Assembly (NCBI RefSeq): GCF_008801815.1 | Contig: NZ_VZOX01000005.1 | Origin: Edwardsiella anguillarum | GTDB lineage: Bacteria; Pseudomonadota; Gammaproteobacteria; Enterobacterales; Enterobacteriaceae | Strand: one strand, 5' to 3' | DNA length: 64,000 nt | Notes under the pieces: generated by a model | Seen by the model: only the letters and a program-made list of their open reading frames with translations | What the model was told of the DNA's origin: nothing | The model's database searches: none | Shown: piece after piece, positions 52,230 through 61,667 of the stretch | Layout of the letters: every line of letters begins with the position of its first letter | Numbering within the stretch: position 1 is the first letter of the stretch | Translations under genes and position numbers: made by a program

Positions 52230-54194
52230 ATGCGCCAACCCACACACAAGCTTGAACTCCTCAGTCCCGCCCGCGAGGCGGCCATCGGCCGTGAGGCCAT
52301 TCTGCACGGCGCCGATGCGGTTTATATCGGCGGACCCAGCTTTGGCGCGCGCCATAACGCCGGTAACTCCCTGAGTGATATCGCCGCCCTGAGCGATTTT
52401 GCCCACCGCTATGGCGCCAAAATCTTCGTTACGCTCAATACCATACTGCACGATAATGAGCTGGAGCCAGCGCGCAGCCTGATCCACCGTCTCTACGACG
52501 CCGGCGTGGATGCGCTGATCGTGCAGGACATGGGGATCCTGCAAATGGACATTCCCCCCATCGATTTACATGCCAGCACCCAATGCGATATCCGCAGCGT
52601 GGAGAAGGCCCGTTTCCTATCCCTGGCCGGCTTCTCCCAGATCGTGCTAGCCCGCGAGCTGAGCCTGCCGCAGATCGCCGCTATCCGCGACAGTATCGAT
52701 GCCAATATCGAATTCTTCATCCACGGCGCGCTGTGCGTAGCCTATTCCGGGCAGTGCTATATCTCTCATGCCCAGACCGGGCGCAGCGCTAACCGCGGCG
52801 ACTGCTCCCAGGCCTGTCGTTTACCCTATACCCTGAAAGATGAGCAGGGGCGCGTCGTCGCCTATGAGAAGCATCTGCTGTCGCTCAAGGATAACGACCA
52901 AAGCGACAACCTGACGGCGCTGATCGATGCCGGCGTGCGCTCCTTTAAGATTGAGGGGCGCTACAAGGATATGAGCTATGTGAAAAACATCACGGCCTAC
53001 TATCGCCAGCGCCTGGACGCTATCCTGGAGCAGCGGCCAGACCTGAGCCGCGCCTCCCTGGGCCGCACCCGTCACTTTTTTACGCCGTCGCCGGACAAGA
53101 CCTTTCACCGCGGCAGCACCGACTACTTTGTGCGTGAGCGACAAATGGATATCGGCGCGTTTGAGTCGCCCAAATTTATCGGGGTTCCCATCGGTGAGGT
53201 TGCCGCCGTTGCCGCCGGGCACCTGGATGTCAGCGTCCACGAGGCGCTGCACAACGGCGATGGACTGAACGTACAGGTGAAGCGAGATATCGTCGGGCTG
53301 CGGGCCAATACCGTAGAGGCGCGGGGCGAGGGGCGCTACCGTATCTGGCCTAACGAAATGCCGCCGGCGCTGGCTACGCTGCGGTTGCCCCATCCCCTGA
53401 ACCGTAACCTAGACCACGATTGGCAGCAGACGCTGCTGAAGAGCTCCAGCGAGCGCCGCGTCGGCCTGAAGCTGCGTTTAAGCGGCTCGGCACAGCGGCT
53501 GCAGTTGACGCTCACCTGTGAGGATGGCGTCAGCGTTAGTCACTCTCTGACGGGTCACTTTGAACCGGCGCGCCAGGCCGAGCGGGCGCTGCAGGGGCTG
53601 CGCGAGGGGCTAAGCAAGCTGGGACAAACCCTGTATCAGGCCGATGAGGTCGAGATTGCGCTGGCAGAGCCCTATTTTGTCCCCAACAGCCAGCTGAACC
53701 AGCTGCGCCGCGAAGCCATCGAGCGGCTGGATCAGGCCCGGGCCTGCCAGGACAAGCGTCTGCGGCGCAGGGCCGCGCTGACGCCGCCGCCGCAGTATCC
53801 GCAGAGCCATCTGACCTATCTGGACAATGTGTATAACCGACTGGCCCGTGAGTTTTATCACCGGCATGGCGTCACCCTGATCGACGCCGCCTATGAGGCG
53901 CACGTGGAGAAGGGCGAGGTTCCGGTTATGATCACCAAGCACTGCCTACGCTTTGCGTTTAACCTCTGCCCCAAGCAGGCGAAAGGGAGCCAGGGCGTTA
54001 AGGGAAGGGCGTCGCCGATGCAGTTGGTGTACCAGGATGAGCTACTGACGCTGAAGTTTGACTGTAAACACTGTGAAATGCAGGTTATTGGCAAGATTAA
54101 ACCCCACGTGCTTAAAATGGCGCTGCCGGGGAGCGTATTGGGCGCCATTACACCGGATGAGCTGCTAAAAACGCTGCCAGGAAAGCAAAGATAA
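52230..54194 (+). CDS. rlhA: 23S rRNA 5-hydroxycytidine(2501) synthase, U32 family
   Basis: 654 residues, U32 peptidase-like family. The N-terminal barrel starts HKLELLSPAREAAIGREAILHGADAVYIGG, and the family cysteine block is HGALCVAYSGQCYIS with GDCSQACRLPY. C-terminal cysteines (KHCLRFAFNLCPKQ and FDCKHCEMQV) complete the cluster-binding set. RlhA (YdcP) hydroxylates C2501 of 23S rRNA. Related TrhP/YegQ modify tRNA, but length and motifs fit RlhA. Confidence 0.92.
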   Translation: MRQPTHKLELLSPAREAAIGREAILHGADAVYIGGPSFGARHNAGNSLSDIAALSDFAHRYGAKIFVTLNTILHDNELEPARSLIHRLYDAGVDALIVQDMGILQMDIPPIDLHASTQCDIRSVEKARFLSLAGFSQIVLARELSLPQIAAIRDSIDANIEFFIHGALCVAYSGQCYISHAQTGRSANRGDCSQACRLPYTLKDEQGRVVAYEKHLLSLKDNDQSDNLTALIDAGVRSFKIEGRYKDMSYVKNITAYYRQRLDAILEQRPDLSRASLGRTRHFFTPSPDKTFHRGSTDYFVRERQMDIGAFESPKFIGVPIGEVAAVAAGHLDVSVHEALHNGDGLNVQVKRDIVGLRANTVEARGEGRYRIWPNEMPPALATLRLPHPLNRNLDHDWQQTLLKSSSERRVGLKLRLSGSAQRLQLTLTCEDGVSVSHSLTGHFEPARQAERALQGLREGLSKLGQTLYQADEVEIALAEPYFVPNSQLNQLRREAIERLDQARACQDKRLRRRAALTPPPQYPQSHLTYLDNVYNRLAREFYHRHGVTLIDAAYEAHVEKGEVPVMITKHCLRFAFNLCPKQAKGSQGVKGRASPMQLVYQDELLTLKFDCKHCEMQVIGKIKPHVLKMALPGSVLGAITPDELLKTLPGKQR

Positions 54195-54468
54195 TTCTGG
54201 AATATCCGTAAAATAACCAATTATTTTCATTTTATTTACCCCTCGGCGGGAGAGATCTCCCGCCAAAAATGCGATCTGACTTGCATTTCTGACTGTCTAT
54301 CTACCGCTGCCATCGCGCGAAAATAAAATAATTTATTGTTTTCATAAGATAAATTTCATTTACCTCTTTTTACTTTATCGCTAATTCGCATTTCGCGTAA
54401 GTCGACGTCGCGCAGGCGTTATATATTCATATTCAGAAAATCCATACAATTAACATGGAGAAGTCATT

Positions 54469-55518
54469 ATGTCACTTCGTTTGTCTGAAGCCGACGCCGA
54501 CGCGGCGCTGACGCGCCTGCGCAGCCACTACCGGGTTTATGCGCCGGTGGCGGAGTATCGCGGCGGACGCTTTTCTGATACTGATAATATCGTCTACCAG
54601 GAGGTGACTCGCTGGCGGGATATTGTCTGGCAGGAAAAGTCCCATATGGCACCCAGCACGATTATATCCCCGATTACCGAGACACTGTTTCACTTCGATA
54701 ACGATGTGATTCAGATTGCCGATGTCGATCGCCGTCCACGTCTGATCCTGGCGCGCGCCTGTGATATTAATGCCATGAGCCGCCTTGACTATATGTATCT
54801 GAAGAACGGCAATAATGCCGACTACAGCTACGCATTAGTGCGCGACAGCATCAAGTTTGTGCTGATGGAGTGCGCATCCAGCTTTGAAAACTGCTTCTGC
54901 GTTTCCATGGGAACCAACCGAACTGACAGCTACAGCGCCGCGATGCGTTTTGATGAGCAGGGGGTGAACGTCGAGATCACCGATCCGGCGCTAGAGGCCG
55001 CCTTTTCCGGGCTGGGGCAGGCGTGTAACTACCGCGCTGGGTTCGTCAGCGAGAACTCAGAGAACGTGGTCACCCCGGACCAGGTATGCGATGACCCTAA
55101 GCGCGTGCGCCAAATCCTACAGCAGAGTCCTCTGTGGGATGACTACCAGCACCGCTGCATCGGCTGCGGCCGCTGCACCACCGGTTGCCCAACCTGTACC
55201 TGCTACAGCCTCTTCGATGTCGCCTATGCCGAAAATCCACAGCGCGGCGAGCGCCGTCGTCAGTGGGCCAGCTGTATGGTGGCCGGATTTACCGATATGG
55301 CCGGTGGCCACCACTTCCGCGACAAGGTCAGCGAGCGTCTGCGCTTCCGCGCACTGCATAAGGTCAACGACTACCGCGCCCGTGCCCAGGAGGGGGAGCA
55401 TATGTGCGTCGGCTGCGGCCGCTGCGACGATCGCTGCCCGCAGTATATAAAATTTTCAAATATTATTAATAAGATGAGTGCTGAAGTCGCCCGGGTGCTG
55501 CAGGAGGAGCAGGAATAA
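54469..55518 (+). CDS. asrA: Anaerobic sulfite reductase subunit A
   Basis: 349 residues. The C-terminal half has two ferredoxin-like clusters, CIGCGRCTTGCPTCTC and CVGCGRCDDRCPQ. AsrA feeds electrons into the NADH-dependent reduction of sulfite to sulfide. SD ATGGAG precedes the ATG at 54469. The stop overlaps the asrB start by one base (TAATG). The upstream 274 bp are AT-rich and hold a GGCGGGAG/CTCCCGCC hairpin (54245-54264); no convincing FNR box was found there. Confidence 0.95.
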   Translation: MSLRLSEADADAALTRLRSHYRVYAPVAEYRGGRFSDTDNIVYQEVTRWRDIVWQEKSHMAPSTIISPITETLFHFDNDVIQIADVDRRPRLILARACDINAMSRLDYMYLKNGNNADYSYALVRDSIKFVLMECASSFENCFCVSMGTNRTDSYSAAMRFDEQGVNVEITDPALEAAFSGLGQACNYRAGFVSENSENVVTPDQVCDDPKRVRQILQQSPLWDDYQHRCIGCGRCTTGCPTCTCYSLFDVAYAENPQRGERRRQWASCMVAGFTDMAGGHHFRDKVSERLRFRALHKVNDYRARAQEGEHMCVGCGRCDDRCPQYIKFSNIINKMSAEVARVLQEEQE

Positions 55519-56336
55519 TGTGTAACGGTAACTGTGAACATCGTCACCAGGTGCTGCTGCCGGCGGCATACCCGATTCTGGAGATTGAGAAACATACGGC
55601 GCTGGAGTGGAACTTTCGCGTTGCCTGCGACTTTCCGCTGCACTATGGCCAGTTTGTGGAGGTCTCTCTGCCGCTGGTCGGCGAGGCGCCGATATCCGTT
55701 TCCGACTATGGCGATGGCTGGGTTGATCTGCTGATCCGCCGGGTAGGGCACGTGACCGATGCGCTGTTTGCGCTGCAGATCGGCGATAAGGTCTGGCTGC
55801 GCGGCGCCTACGGTAACGGCTATGACCTGAGCCAGTTTTACGATAAGCGCCTGATCGTGGTCGCCGGCGGCACCGGCGTAGCGCCGGTAAAAGGGCTGAT
55901 GCGTCATTTTTGCGAGCATCCGCAGCAGGTAAAAAGCCTGGATATGATCTTGGGCTATAAGAATCAGGACAGCATCCTGTACAAACGCGAGCTCGACTTC
56001 TGGCGCAGCCGGCACAACCTGTGCCTGACCCTGGATGAGGGCGACACCATCGCCGAATATTATCACCTGGGGCGGGTGACCGACCATCTGCCGTACCTGG
56101 ACTTCAGCGCACCGGAGGAGATCCAGGCCATCGTGGTCGGGCCGCCGGTGATGATCCGGGCGACGGTCGCCATGCTGCAGGAAAATGGCCTGCGGGATGA
56201 GCAGATTTGGGTCGACTATGAGCGTCGCATGGCCTGCTCTGTCGGCAAGTGCGGCCACTGCCGCATGGGAGATGTCTATATCTGTGTCGATGGGCCGGTG
56301 TTTAACTATGCCGACGCTCGCGCCATGGTTGACTGA
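55518..56336 (+). CDS. asrB: Anaerobic sulfite reductase subunit B
   Basis: 272 residues, related to dihydroorotate dehydrogenase electron-transfer subunits. The FAD-binding barrel (about 1-105) contains VEVSLPLVGEAPISVSDY; the NAD(H)-binding part has VVAGGTGVAPVKGLM; a C-terminal 2Fe-2S site has ERRMACSVGKCGHCRMGDVYIC. It takes electrons from NADH and passes them to AsrA and AsrC. It overlaps asrA by one base; asrC starts 11 bp after it. Confidence 0.95.
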   Translation: MCNGNCEHRHQVLLPAAYPILEIEKHTALEWNFRVACDFPLHYGQFVEVSLPLVGEAPISVSDYGDGWVDLLIRRVGHVTDALFALQIGDKVWLRGAYGNGYDLSQFYDKRLIVVAGGTGVAPVKGLMRHFCEHPQQVKSLDMILGYKNQDSILYKRELDFWRSRHNLCLTLDEGDTIAEYYHLGRVTDHLPYLDFSAPEEIQAIVVGPPVMIRATVAMLQENGLRDEQIWVDYERRMACSVGKCGHCRMGDVYICVDGPVFNYADARAMVD

Positions 56337-56347
56337 AGGAGCCAATA

Positions 56348-57355
56348 ATGAGTATCGATGTCGATATTTACCGCGCTCGGGCGCTGAATGAATACCGTTT
56401 CTCCAAGGTACGCTCTGAGGCCATGGTCAGCGTCAGGATCCCCGGGGGGATCCTGCCCGCACGTCTGCTGAGCGTAGCCCAGCAAATCGCCGAAGAGTAT
56501 GGCAACGGGCTGATTCACCTGACGACCCGCCAAAAATTGGCGATGCCCGGTATTCGCTATGAGGACATGGACAAGGTTAACGCCGCACTGGAGCCCTTTA
56601 TCCGCGAGATTGAAATTGAAACCTGCGGGATTGAGGTCGAGGATCCGAAGGCCGGCTATCAGGCTATCGGTGGGCGTAACATCGTTGCCTGTCAGGGCAA
56701 CCGCATCTGCCAAAAGGCCAATACGGATACCACCGGCATGGCGCAGCGGCTGGAAAAGCTGATCTATCCCAGCCGCTATCATCTCAAGGTGGTGCTGGCC
56801 GGCTGCCCTAACGACTGCGCTAAGGCCACCATGGCCGATCTGGGGATCCTGGGGGTCGCCCGGATTAACTTTACCCCCGAGCGCTGCATCGGCTGCGGCG
56901 CCTGCGTTCGCGCCTGTAAACACCATGCCGTCGACTGCCTCTCCCTGCTGAACGGTAAGGCCACCAAGCAGGAGAGTCTGTGCATCGGCTGCGGCGAGTG
57001 CGTGCTGGCCTGCCCAACGCTGGCCTGGCAGCGGCGTCCGGAGCAGCTGTACCAGGTGCGCCTGGGCGGCCGTACCAGTAAGAAGACACCGCGCGTCGGT
57101 AAAGTCTTTCTTAACTGGGTCACCGAAGAGGTGATCCAGGCCGTCATCGGCAACATATTTGAATTTGAACGCGAGATGCTGGACGGCACGCCGGTGTATC
57201 TGCATATGGGGCATCTGATCGATCGCGCCGGCTACAGCGACTTTAAAAAGCGGGTGCTGCGTGGCGTCACCCTGAATCCGGGCGCCCAGGTCGCCGAACG
57301 GATGTATTGGCAAGAGGACACCTACGTCGGCAACGTCCACCTGAAATCGGTGTAG
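56348..57355 (+). CDS. asrC: Anaerobic sulfite reductase subunit C (sirohaem subunit)
   Basis: 335 residues. The sirohaem/4Fe-4S motif is CQGNRIC (CX5C) then AGCPNDCAKA (CX3C), followed by an inserted double ferredoxin with CIGCGACVRAC and CIGCGECVLACP. HLTTRQKLAMPG in the N-terminal half is the sirohaem-binding arginine region. It is the catalytic subunit that reduces sulfite to sulfide without assimilation. SD AAGGAG precedes the ATG, and a terminator ends the operon. Confidence 0.96.
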   Translation: MSIDVDIYRARALNEYRFSKVRSEAMVSVRIPGGILPARLLSVAQQIAEEYGNGLIHLTTRQKLAMPGIRYEDMDKVNAALEPFIREIEIETCGIEVEDPKAGYQAIGGRNIVACQGNRICQKANTDTTGMAQRLEKLIYPSRYHLKVVLAGCPNDCAKATMADLGILGVARINFTPERCIGCGACVRACKHHAVDCLSLLNGKATKQESLCIGCGECVLACPTLAWQRRPEQLYQVRLGGRTSKKTPRVGKVFLNWVTEEVIQAVIGNIFEFEREMLDGTPVYLHMGHLIDRAGYSDFKKRVLRGVTLNPGAQVAERMYWQEDTYVGNVHLKSV

Positions 57356-57373
57356 CGTGCCCAAGAGGGATCA

Positions 57374-57397
57374 GGTCCGCTGCGGCGGGCCTTTTTT
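57374..57397 (+). terminator. Terminator of asrABC
   Basis: GGTCCGC and GCGGGCC arms (one G-T pair) with a TGCG loop, followed by six T. Confidence 0.85.
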
Positions 57398-57506
57398 ATA
57401 AATTAATTTATCTGTAAAAGTGGTTGTATATATTATAATTAATCGTTTTTGTTAATTATTAATTTGTTTTACTCTAGAAACAGTTGATAATAATGAGGGC
57501 AATGTG

Positions 57507-57803
57507 ATGAAAGACGTCATCGATAAATGCAGTAACAAAGGCTGTGCCATCGATATTGGCTCTGTGCTCGATAACGATAATTGCACCACCATCATTACAC
57601 AAGCCTACGCCAGCCGTGATGAGGCCGAGAAACAGCTGGCTCAGTTAACCGCTAAAGCCCAGCGCGTCGCGCAGCAAGAGTACCCTTGCATCATTACCCA
57701 CGACATCGCTGAAAAAGAAGGGGAGTTTGTTCTTAACGCCTATTTCAATTTTTCATGCCAGGCAGAAACCGTTATTTTTGAGCTTTCACTACGCCACGCA
57801 TAA
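57507..57803 (+). CDS. DUF406 (YfcZ/YiiS-like) protein
   Basis: 98 residues. The pattern GCAIDIGSVLDNDNC, ASRDEAEKQLAQLTAKAQ, then FNFSCQAETVIFELSLR is that of the YfcZ/YiiS (DUF406) family, whose function is unknown. Four cysteines are conserved in the family style. ATG 57507 is preferred to GTG 57504; GAGGG lies upstream. The promoter DNA is very AT-rich. An AraC-type gene follows after 18 bp on the same strand. Confidence 0.85.
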   Translation: MKDVIDKCSNKGCAIDIGSVLDNDNCTTIITQAYASRDEAEKQLAQLTAKAQRVAQQEYPCIITHDIAEKEGEFVLNAYFNFSCQAETVIFELSLRHA

Positions 57804-57821
57804 ACGGTAGGATATTGCACT

Positions 57822-58181
57822 ATGGTTAGAGATAAGTTTATTTTAAAAAGTTTTTCAACCATTAAGCTCTGGATTGCCAGCCACGTTCATCTTGGAATTA
57901 AAAGCGCTGACGTGGTCGCGATTTCAGGTTATTCTCGCTCTTATTTTCTCCGCGAATTTGAGCTGGCGATGGGGATGACGCTGGCGAACTATATTCGTCT
58001 CGAACGCCTCAAGCGTTCGCTGCAGCAGTTAGAAGAGACGGACCTGCGCATTAAGGAGATTAGCCACGCACTTGGCTATCCCAGCCAAAGTACATTCTGT
58101 CAGATCTTCAAGAATCAGTATCGCGTCTCGCCGTCAGAGTATCGCCTACTGTGCCGCAGGACCTCTCGCCTGGCAAGCTAA
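57822..58181 (+). CDS. Small AraC/XylS-type transcription regulator
   Basis: 119 residues with only the DNA-binding double helix-turn-helix of the AraC family, like MarA and SoxS. The first HTH reads KSADVVAISGYSRSYFLREFEL; the second has IKEISHALGYPSQSTFCQIFKNQYRVSPSEYR. With no sensor domain it is probably controlled at the level of synthesis. It may be cotranscribed with the DUF406 gene; its targets are unknown. Confidence 0.88.
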   Translation: MVRDKFILKSFSTIKLWIASHVHLGIKSADVVAISGYSRSYFLREFELAMGMTLANYIRLERLKRSLQQLEETDLRIKEISHALGYPSQSTFCQIFKNQYRVSPSEYRLLCRRTSRLAS

Positions 58182-58315
58182 CCATCGCCTGCCCATAGCC
58201 ACGCCGCAGAGACCGGGGCGCTATGGGCAAGTGTTGCGCAATGTAAAAATAATCTTATATATTCTTTCCCCGCGATGAGTAACACTCTGATACTCTTTAC
58301 ATTAGATAAAATCAC

Positions 58316-58342
58316 TCAAGTTTAATGTCATTCTGCCGTTAT
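58316..58342 (+). promoter_or_regulatory. Sigma-28 (FliA) promoter of the chemoreceptor gene
   Basis: TCAAGTTT, an 11-base spacer, then GCCGTTAT: the -35 matches the FliA pattern fully, the -10 (GCCGATAA) at 6 of 8, and the spacer is exact. It lies 55 bp before the receptor ATG, which would place the gene in the flagellar class 3 set. Confidence 0.82.
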
Positions 58343-58396
58343 CAGTAAGGCTAACCATTTAAAATTTGTCTTACTTACTACACAGGCAGGCTTATT

Positions 58397-60187
58397 ATGT
58401 TCGATTCCATTCGGGCACGGATCCTCGCGACAACTGGCGTTATTGTCGCGGCGTCGCTTTGTGTCAATACATTGATTAATTATCGCATTGCCAGCGACTC
58501 CAATGCAGAAGCCATTCAACATACCCTCAGTTCTTTAACCGCCAGCCATACCGCCACCGTACGCCAGTGGGTCGAAAACAATACGGCGCTGATCGCCTCG
58601 CTGACGCCCCACGTCGGAGACAGCGATCCCCGGCCGCTATTAAAGCAGATAGCCGACGCCGGTGGCTTTATCAGCGTGGATATGGGGTACTCCAACAAGG
58701 TGGAGATCTCTTCCGACCCCTCAAGCATTCCCCCGGGGTTCGATCCCACGACCCGCGCCTGGTTTATCAATGCCAGAAAAGCGGGGCATCCGATCGTCAC
58801 CGAGCCTTATATGGATGCGAATACCCATACCTTAGTGGTGACCTTTGCCGCCCCCGGCCCGCAGGACACGCCGATCAGCGGCGTCGTCGAGGGCGACGTA
58901 CATATGGATAAAGTAATTGCCAATGTGCGATCCATCCGCCCCACGGAAAACAGCTTCGGCATGCTGCTCAACGCTGACGGTACCATTATTGCCCATCCCA
59001 ATCAGCAGCTGACGCTGAAGCCGCTGGCCAATATCGCGCCAGGCCTGAGCCTGACCCAGCTGTTAACCTCCGGCAAACCGGTGGAGGCGATCGTCTCCGG
59101 CCGTGATGTGCTGCTGCTGGCGATGCCGGTCCCGGGAACTAGCTGGTATACCGTCGTGGCCATGGATAAGACAGAGGCCACGGCCGGGATGCGTTCACTG
59201 CTGCTAGCCTCCTGCATTGCACTGCTGGTTCTGATCGTGCTCGCCACGCTGGTGATCGGCATCGTTACGCGTCGAGCGCTGCGTCCGCTGTTCCATATTC
59301 GCCAGGCGATGGAAAACATCGGCGCCGGCAACAACGCGGATCTGACCAAGCGACTGGATGTGCAGGGCAAAGATGAGGTCTCGCAGATCGCCCGCGCATT
59401 TAACCAGTTTGTTGATAAGCTGGCCCGGGTGATGGTTTCTATTCACAGTACCAGTGAATCGGTTCGCATTGCCGCGCGGGAAATCGCCGCCGGCAACGAG
59501 GACCTCTCCAGTCGAACCGAGTCAGCCGCGGCCAGTCTGCAGCAGACCTCGGCGGCGCTGGAGCAGATTTCGTCAACCGTCGCGCAGTCGGCGACCTCCG
59601 CTCAGCAGGCCAATGAGGCCGTTAGCTCAGCCGTTCAGGTAGCGCAGCGCGGTGGCAAGATGATCTCACAGGTCATTGAAACCATGTCTTCGATTGAGGT
59701 CGCCTCCGGTAAAATCGGCGACATCACCGGAGTCATCGACGGCATTGCATTCCAAACCAATATACTGGCGCTCAACGCCGCGGTTGAAGCCGCCCGCGCC
59801 GGCGAGCAGGGGCGTGGGTTTGCCGTTGTCGCCGGCGAGGTCAGAACGCTGGCCCAGCGCAGTGCCCAGGCAGCCAAAGAGATCAAAAATCTGATCGACT
59901 CAACCGTAGCCAGCGTCGCCTCCGGATCACACCAGGTACGCCAGAGCGGTGAAACGATGACGGATATTGTTAACAGCGTCGGCACCGTCAGCGCCATCAT
60001 GGGGGAGATCACCAATGCGGCTGAAGAGCAAAACCGCGGCATCAGTGAGATCAACAGCGCGGTGATCCAGCTGGATACCATGGTACAGCAGAACGCCGCC
60101 CTGGTTGAGGAGTCAACCGCGGCCTCCGCCGCGCTGCAGGGGCAGGCGAGTGAGCTGGCCGATACCGTGGGCCAGTTCCGCATGTAG
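58397..60187 (+). CDS. Methyl-accepting chemotaxis protein with Cache sensor
   Basis: 596 residues. Transmembrane helix 1 (about 9-30), a periplasmic dCache-like domain (about 35-270), helix 2 (about 272-296), HAMP (about 297-350) and the cytoplasmic signalling hairpin with the tip GIAFQTNILALNAAVEAARAGEQGRGFAVVA. Dimerised receptors pass ligand signals to CheA/CheW. The protein ends DTVGQFRM without the NWETF-type tail that tethers CheR and CheB, so it would rely on other receptors for adaptation. The ligand is unknown; relatives often bind amino or organic acids. Confidence 0.92.
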   Translation: MFDSIRARILATTGVIVAASLCVNTLINYRIASDSNAEAIQHTLSSLTASHTATVRQWVENNTALIASLTPHVGDSDPRPLLKQIADAGGFISVDMGYSNKVEISSDPSSIPPGFDPTTRAWFINARKAGHPIVTEPYMDANTHTLVVTFAAPGPQDTPISGVVEGDVHMDKVIANVRSIRPTENSFGMLLNADGTIIAHPNQQLTLKPLANIAPGLSLTQLLTSGKPVEAIVSGRDVLLLAMPVPGTSWYTVVAMDKTEATAGMRSLLLASCIALLVLIVLATLVIGIVTRRALRPLFHIRQAMENIGAGNNADLTKRLDVQGKDEVSQIARAFNQFVDKLARVMVSIHSTSESVRIAAREIAAGNEDLSSRTESAAASLQQTSAALEQISSTVAQSATSAQQANEAVSSAVQVAQRGGKMISQVIETMSSIEVASGKIGDITGVIDGIAFQTNILALNAAVEAARAGEQGRGFAVVAGEVRTLAQRSAQAAKEIKNLIDSTVASVASGSHQVRQSGETMTDIVNSVGTVSAIMGEITNAAEEQNRGISEINSAVIQLDTMVQQNAALVEESTAASAALQGQASELADTVGQFRM

Positions 60188-60388
60188 CCCGCGTTATTTA
60201 CACCGCGTCAACCGAGAGGGCGGCCTAATAGTCGTCCTCTCTTTTTTTATCTATCCACGAGATCTCTCACCATCGCTGACGTTTTACCACAATATAACAA
60301 GCAATGTTCCCGCACGACTCCTATGCTTTAACTATCTCTTTTACTGAGTGATAACTATGATAGTTAATGTGACTGCGTAAGGAGAGTC

Positions 60389-60970
60389 ATGATGAAGTGC
60401 CGACATTCACTATTCGCCGCTGCGCTCTGTGCACCGCTAATACTCAGCGGGTGCGCCGCCATTCCTGGCGATATACAGGGTAACAACAGCCCGATACTGC
60501 AAAAAGACTTTAACCAGATCCGCATGACGCCCAATCTCTACACGGGTCAGCAGGTTCGCCTGGGTGGGCGGGTCATCAACGTGATTAATCAGCCCAAACA
60601 GACGTTGCTGGAGATTGCCGTGCTGCCGTTAAACAGCGCTGCCAGACCGCAGCTAGATCAGCATTACCAAGGAAGGCTTATCGCCCGTAGCGATCGCTTC
60701 CTCGATCCAGTCAGCTACCGTCATCATCTGGTCACGGTATTGGGCACCCTAAGCGGTAGCGAGGTGGGTAAAATAGGCTCGTCACCTTACACCTTTGTCA
60801 TGCTGAACATTCAGGGCATTCAACTCTGGCAGGTGAGCGAAACGCAGCCACCGGTGGCTGCCTGGGACTACGGCATTGGCCCCAACTGGCCGCTGAGCGG
60901 GCAAAACCATAGGGATCCAGGCTGGGGATGGTACCCGGTGCTGCAGCCGGAAACGGCCTCAGCGCACTAA
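60389..60970 (+). CDS. Slp family outer-membrane lipoprotein
   Basis: 193 residues. A lipoprotein signal ends in LSGC (Cys 22). The mature part has the Slp/YeaY pattern: MTPNLYTGQQVRLGGRVINVINQPKQTLLEI, RSDRFLDPVSYRHHLVTVLGTLSG and GWGWYPVL. E. coli Slp is induced by starvation and stationary phase; YeaY is its paralogue. ATG 60389 or 60392 both have SD GGAGAG. A terminator follows 40 bp downstream. Confidence 0.9.
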   Translation: MMKCRHSLFAAALCAPLILSGCAAIPGDIQGNNSPILQKDFNQIRMTPNLYTGQQVRLGGRVINVINQPKQTLLEIAVLPLNSAARPQLDQHYQGRLIARSDRFLDPVSYRHHLVTVLGTLSGSEVGKIGSSPYTFVMLNIQGIQLWQVSETQPPVAAWDYGIGPNWPLSGQNHRDPGWGWYPVLQPETASAH

Positions 60971-61009
60971 AAACGCGCTGAGCTGTATCCGCTGCGTATA
61001 AATCATACG

Positions 61010-61046
61010 ATGCGGCCGTCAAAACAACCGACGGCTGCATTTTTTA
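61010..61046 (+). terminator. Terminator after the Slp-type gene
   Basis: ATGCGGCCGTC and GACGGCTGCAT form an 11-bp stem (one G-T pair) with a 9-base loop, followed by six T. Confidence 0.88.
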
Positions 61047-61639
61047 TGCGCAAGCGCGGTGTCGCTAGAAAAAATCAGCAGGGTAATCCTGTTAATCGAC
61101 GCGCAGATTTCACGTAGCGACGCCAACGCGCAGGGCGGCTGCATCGACCACTGCGCGACCGACAACGCGGGCACTGTCAGAACATTTATCTGATGCCTAG
61201 GAATATCGGCTGTGAACGGCGCATCATAAAATGCGGTGTTATGGAGCCGCCGGCAAATGCGTTGCGTAGCGAGGAAACCAGAGGGAAACCTTGAGCGGAA
61301 CAATCGGCCGCGATAACGACGGGTGATCTCTGCGACGAGGCATGTTGCCGGGGGGACGGGGATGACGAGAGACGTCACCACGATAACACGCTGCAGAATG
61401 CCATCTCATTCGTTGCGGACTCAGCGGAAAAGATGCGGCCGCAGCGATAGCAATGATACGGCGAAAGAAAGAGGCTGCGGCTGTCGCGATATGCGCCGCC
61501 GCAGCGATAACGATGTAAAAGGCTGGTCGGATCATTATGCGCGTCGGGAAGATTAACGCCGCAGGGGAGGTGTCAATATGGCGAGGCAACAACGGTACGT
61601 ATTCGATGAGAACACTCCCCATTTCTCTGTTCATTCGCA

Positions 61640-61667
61640 ATTTAACATAATATACATTATGCGAACT
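61640..61667. other. dif: dif chromosome-dimer resolution site
   Basis: On the + strand the XerD arm ATTTAACATAA (11 of 11 against E. coli), the central TATACA and the XerC arm TTATGCGAACT (9 of 11, differing only in outer bases) make a 28-bp dif. XerC/XerD recombine here under FtsK control. KOPS polarity on the left supports it. Confidence 0.95.
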
